The notes under the pieces were generated by a model. That model saw only the letters and a program-made list of their open reading frames with translations, did not search any database and was not told the origin of the DNA. Shown here in pieces: positions 60,481 to 64,000 of a stretch of 64,000 nt of DNA; the stretch's first letter is position 1, and the number at the start of each line of letters is the position of its first letter. A program made the translations under genes and the position numbers. The DNA comes from Eulemur rufifrons (Eukaryota; Chordata; Mammalia; Primates; Lemuridae), in the NCBI RefSeq assembly GCF_041146395.1, contig NC_090989.1:51672501-51736500 (forward strand). Direction: 5' to 3'.

Positions 60481-63400
60481 AGCAAATAAACCCAAAATTT
60501 AACTCATAAAGACATTATTTAACACATGAATATTAGATAAGGCATTTCTAGAGAATAATAAATTAACTTGAGTGTCACATGCATAATAATTATAGAAAAA
60601 GGACTAACCTGAACTAGAACCGCGATATTTCTTTTTTGTTATTGTTTTTGTCTCAGCATCCAGTATGTATTTTCTTTCAAGGCCATTTTTTTAATCCCAA
60701 AAAATTCCAACTGTAAAGAAAATCCATCTCAACCCCAAAATCACTCTTCCAAACACACTGATTATTTAAGCAAGAATACAACAGGAGAAAAGTGATGCCT
60801 ACTTCCTTCTTCCATTGTATTCAAAGTATTTTTCTCCATTATCAAATATTATGACTACAGGATTTTGATTTCTCTTCCTCTATAAGTCTTGGAAATTTTG
60901 CCTGTGCATTTAGCCATCATCCTGGTTAAACGCAATGGAATGCCTTTAGTTTATTAAAACTTTTCTGGGTTGTTCATACCTTATTGACCACAATCATTGA
61001 TACTGGATAACTTGATATCTAGTTCCTAGAAATAATCCCAGGTAGTGTATGTATACATAAGCTCTTGCTGCTGTTCTCAGTGCTACATTATGCCCTATGA
61101 ATGTAATCAGAGGGAACATGTTGGAAATAGATTAATTACCCCTTCTTTCCAACCCATGAGTCATTAACATTAGGTATCCAATCAGTTTGGTAAGAATAGT
61201 CATTTGTAAAATGTATACATATGTAGTTTTGTTCTATCTTATTTTTTCTGCCTTTTAAGGGTCTTCCAAAAGTAGCAGATGGTTACAAAAACACTCAAAT
61301 AACTTACCTAGTGGATATTAGCTTTCAACTTATTAAATTTTTAAAAAGAAAAGAACACATACCAAGGAATGTATTTTGTTCAAAAAATAGTTTTTACAAA
61401 CAATATTCTCAACTCTAACATACTCTGTCAATATATCCCATGTATGCGTCTTTGAAATTTTGTCATCTCATTATTTATACTGAAATCAATCCAAGAAAAC
61501 AGAGACATCATTGATCTTTGGTTCAGCAGTGTTAACAAGTACTTTGAAAGTAGGAAAGAGTAAATTAAGAAGCACATAACTAATATTTCAACATACCAGT
61601 TGTTATATCAACCTCTTCTGCAGTTTTCCTAATGAATTTCCAAATATTGAAAAACCAAATGGGGTTGATAAATTGGTGGTCATTACTACACCCATCCACA
61701 CTCCTATAAACCTTTGCCTAGCTTTGTCTTGTTTTACACGCCAAGCAGGAAAGTTAATTCCTCGTGACTCTTTTCTTAACTGACAAGATTGCAACTCCTC
61801 CAAGACCAGACCTTTTTCTTCCTATTTTGTTTCCCTTATAGTGTCTCATGCCTAGTTGGCTCTATGTATTATTAATTGGAAAAAAGAAAACTAAAACTGA
61901 AATTAAGATTGAATTGTGGCTTAAAACAGTGGATGGAATTGACATAAGTGTAGAATTCTCTTTACTCTCACCCCTCTTAAATTACTCTATATGCAAATAC
62001 ACCATTTTTTTAAAAGTCCCCTTAAATACAAATAACTATTCTCTCAGCCTCCGTATGGCCACCAAATCAAATATTTCTGAGGCATTGTTTAAAAAATCCA
62101 AAATAACACATTAGAAATAGTTTTTAGTTTCTGTTGCTAAGATGAGTGCACAGAAAGATTTTGATCAAATCATTTGAGTTATTAGCCCCTTACAAAACAG
62201 TCACAGAGAATGGTTTTATATTGAACAAGAACTGTCAAATCAGGTTATTTGGAGTTTTGAGTCTTTTTTGAGTCAAGTTACTTAATGTTTTAGCTTTTGT
62301 TCTTTCTGGTAAATATGAATGCTCTTCCCATCAAAAAGATAAATTGTTTTGTTTCATTTGTTTCATATCTTGCAGCCGTGCAATCAGAGTTAAAAGCTGT
62401 TATTGCTTCTTTTTACTGAATGATAAGTCACTTGAGCTTTTACCAGTAGCTTTTTGCTTAAGTAAATACCTCTAAATATAATCTAGAAGTAGCATTACCT
62501 TACTTAAAAGGCACCCTTTCTATATAATTTTAACATCCTCCAAAGAAAGAGATACAGAAACTAGAGCCTAGGTGCCCAAAAAGATAGAATTTTCCTGCCA
62601 GACTTAATCAAATATCATGAATTCTATAGACTTTTCTGTATCAATAGCTTTTTAAAAAATCCCTCCATAAATAGGATGACAGTGGAAAGTATGCTGCTTC
62701 TGTGATTGCTTGGCATAAAATTCATTAGATTCTAGTATGCATTCTTTCAGCATCATTTACAACTGCAAGAAAAACCAACAGCACCTCCAACAGCAAGGAA
62801 ATGAATAGTGAGCTCTGGAATTCATCTCATGTTTATTTCGGTAAGAGACCTATCTTCATCCCAATGAAATTCTGACAAGAAGCAGCAGCTGCAATGAGTT
62901 CATTTTCTTGAATTCTCTTTTCCCAGATAGCCTAAGAGCTTACCCTTTTACAAAAAGACATTTCTGTGACCATTTTATTAAATTTTAGCTAAGAAGCAAT
63001 ATTTCTCATTTTTCATATATTTGGAGGGACAGTTTATACAAAAACAGCTACCCTAAGGATTAATTTTATGAGTCAACTTTTACTGCTGCTTCCAAGAGAT
63101 AATGTTAGCATTTACATTTTGAAGTCATTTTAAGCATTGTCTGTTAATAACATTTATTTATTGATGTAAAATTACTAAATCATCCCTTATTAGATATTCA
63201 AAGATTTTTTTATTCAAGTAACTATATAAATACATAGACATGTCACATTTTAAGTGTCATAGCAGCTAATTTTTTGGCAGAATTGCTTGTTTCACATCTT
63301 TAAAAATTGTTTAGAAAATCTCCCTTTATTGACATTAATTTAAATTGAATCTGGAAGAGGATTTAAAAGAAGAAGAACAATAAAACCAGAGGTTGGGAGA

Positions 63401-64000
63401 CAAGAGAAGATATTTTGATTGTAAGTATTAATACAAAATTTCTCAGCCTGAACTTTAAGTCATCCAATTTGATATGTTGCCCCCAAGAAGAAGAGCAGTG
63501 AACAAGAAAAAACTGTTTTCAATAAATGAAAACTCCATGATATAAAGTTAGAAATTTCTAAACTACTGACTAGAGTTTCAGTGTCCTCAATATATCAATC
63601 ATTGCAAGAAAATGCTTCAAGTGAGTTTTGACAAGAAACAAGTGAATATAGTCCATTGCGCTATTATAACATACCCCACAATTTAAGAAGTTCTGAAGCT
63701 ACAATTTGGGGTAATTATTCACATTACAATTTCTTTAGGTTCATAAAAGGATTCATAGAAGTATTATATTAAATATAATACACCTTATAGTTCATTAAGT
63801 ATTTAAGGATTATTTTCTACTTTGTCATAGAACAGCTAAAAAGCTGATAAGAATGATTGATGATTTATCAACAGTAAGATCTAGCAACTTGGAAAATAAG
63901 AAGTTATGCTTCAATTTTCAATTTCATTTACAAATACTTTTCCCCTACAGATTTATCTCTGTATAATGTGTCAGAATACACAGAGTATAGACTACAATAA
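60481..64000. other. Repeat-poor unique AT-rich sequence
   Basis: About 3.5 kb without a recognised interspersed repeat and with frames no longer than 88 codons (61848-62114, plus), none with a domain. Either ordinary unique sequence or diverged repeats I cannot see by eye. Confidence 0.5.

Overview
This window looks like ordinary intergenic (or long-intron) DNA from a primate nuclear genome, most likely a strepsirrhine (lemur or loris/galago lineage). It is AT-rich, has no long open reading frame outside transposon remnants, and is built of dispersed mammalian repeats in unique sequence. The lineage call rests on three dimeric Alu SINEs. Two of them (28.45-28.80 kb and 57.52-57.75 kb) carry the linker around 'ctatatatatttttagctgtcc' that I associate with lemur/galago Alus. 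Three L1 copies also share a 3' end of the type '...tttgtacccccataata...gaaataaa'. Mammal-wide relics (MIR, HAL1/L1M, MLT1, mariner) are plentiful.

Layout. 0-7.5 kb: L1M piece, MIRs, an Alu with a 14-bp target-site duplication (TSD), an antisense LTR, one possible 156-nt exon, and old L1 3' ends. 8-13 kb: LTRs, including one that splits a MIR. 14.3-15.2 kb: an unexplained inverted repeat with about 57-bp arms. 16.6-18.8 kb: an HAL1-like element followed by a younger truncated L1. 19.1-20.3 kb: antisense MLT1/MST LTR, L1M 3' end and a full MIR. 21.9-25.5 kb: a young L1 rearranged into two opposed halves (twin-priming structure). 28.4-28.8 kb: an Alu with a perfect 15-bp TSD. 28.9-49 kb: mostly unique sequence with MIRs, an unassigned ancient repeat family, and a second copy of the 3.2-kb LTR family. 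49.6-50.6 kb: a dead mariner transposase gene. 50.7-54 kb: unique sequence containing a homeodomain/octamer-rich patch. 54.5-55.0 kb: an MLT1 LTR containing a (TG)n(AG)n microsatellite. 57.1-58.1 kb: LTR material with a palindromic part interrupted by an Alu. 58.4-60.5 kb: an old L1 ORF2 carrying two nested insertions (an L1 3' end with a 17-bp TSD and a 198-bp palindromic DNA transposon with an 8-bp TSD). 60.5-64 kb: unique sequence.

No functional protein-coding gene, rRNA, tRNA or CRISPR array was recognised, and nothing works as a gene system here. The informative content is the insertion history and a few candidate regulatory or exonic patches. Repeat family names come from recalled consensus features, not a database search, so they are approximate, and boundaries are usually good only to about +/-20 bp unless a TSD fixes them.
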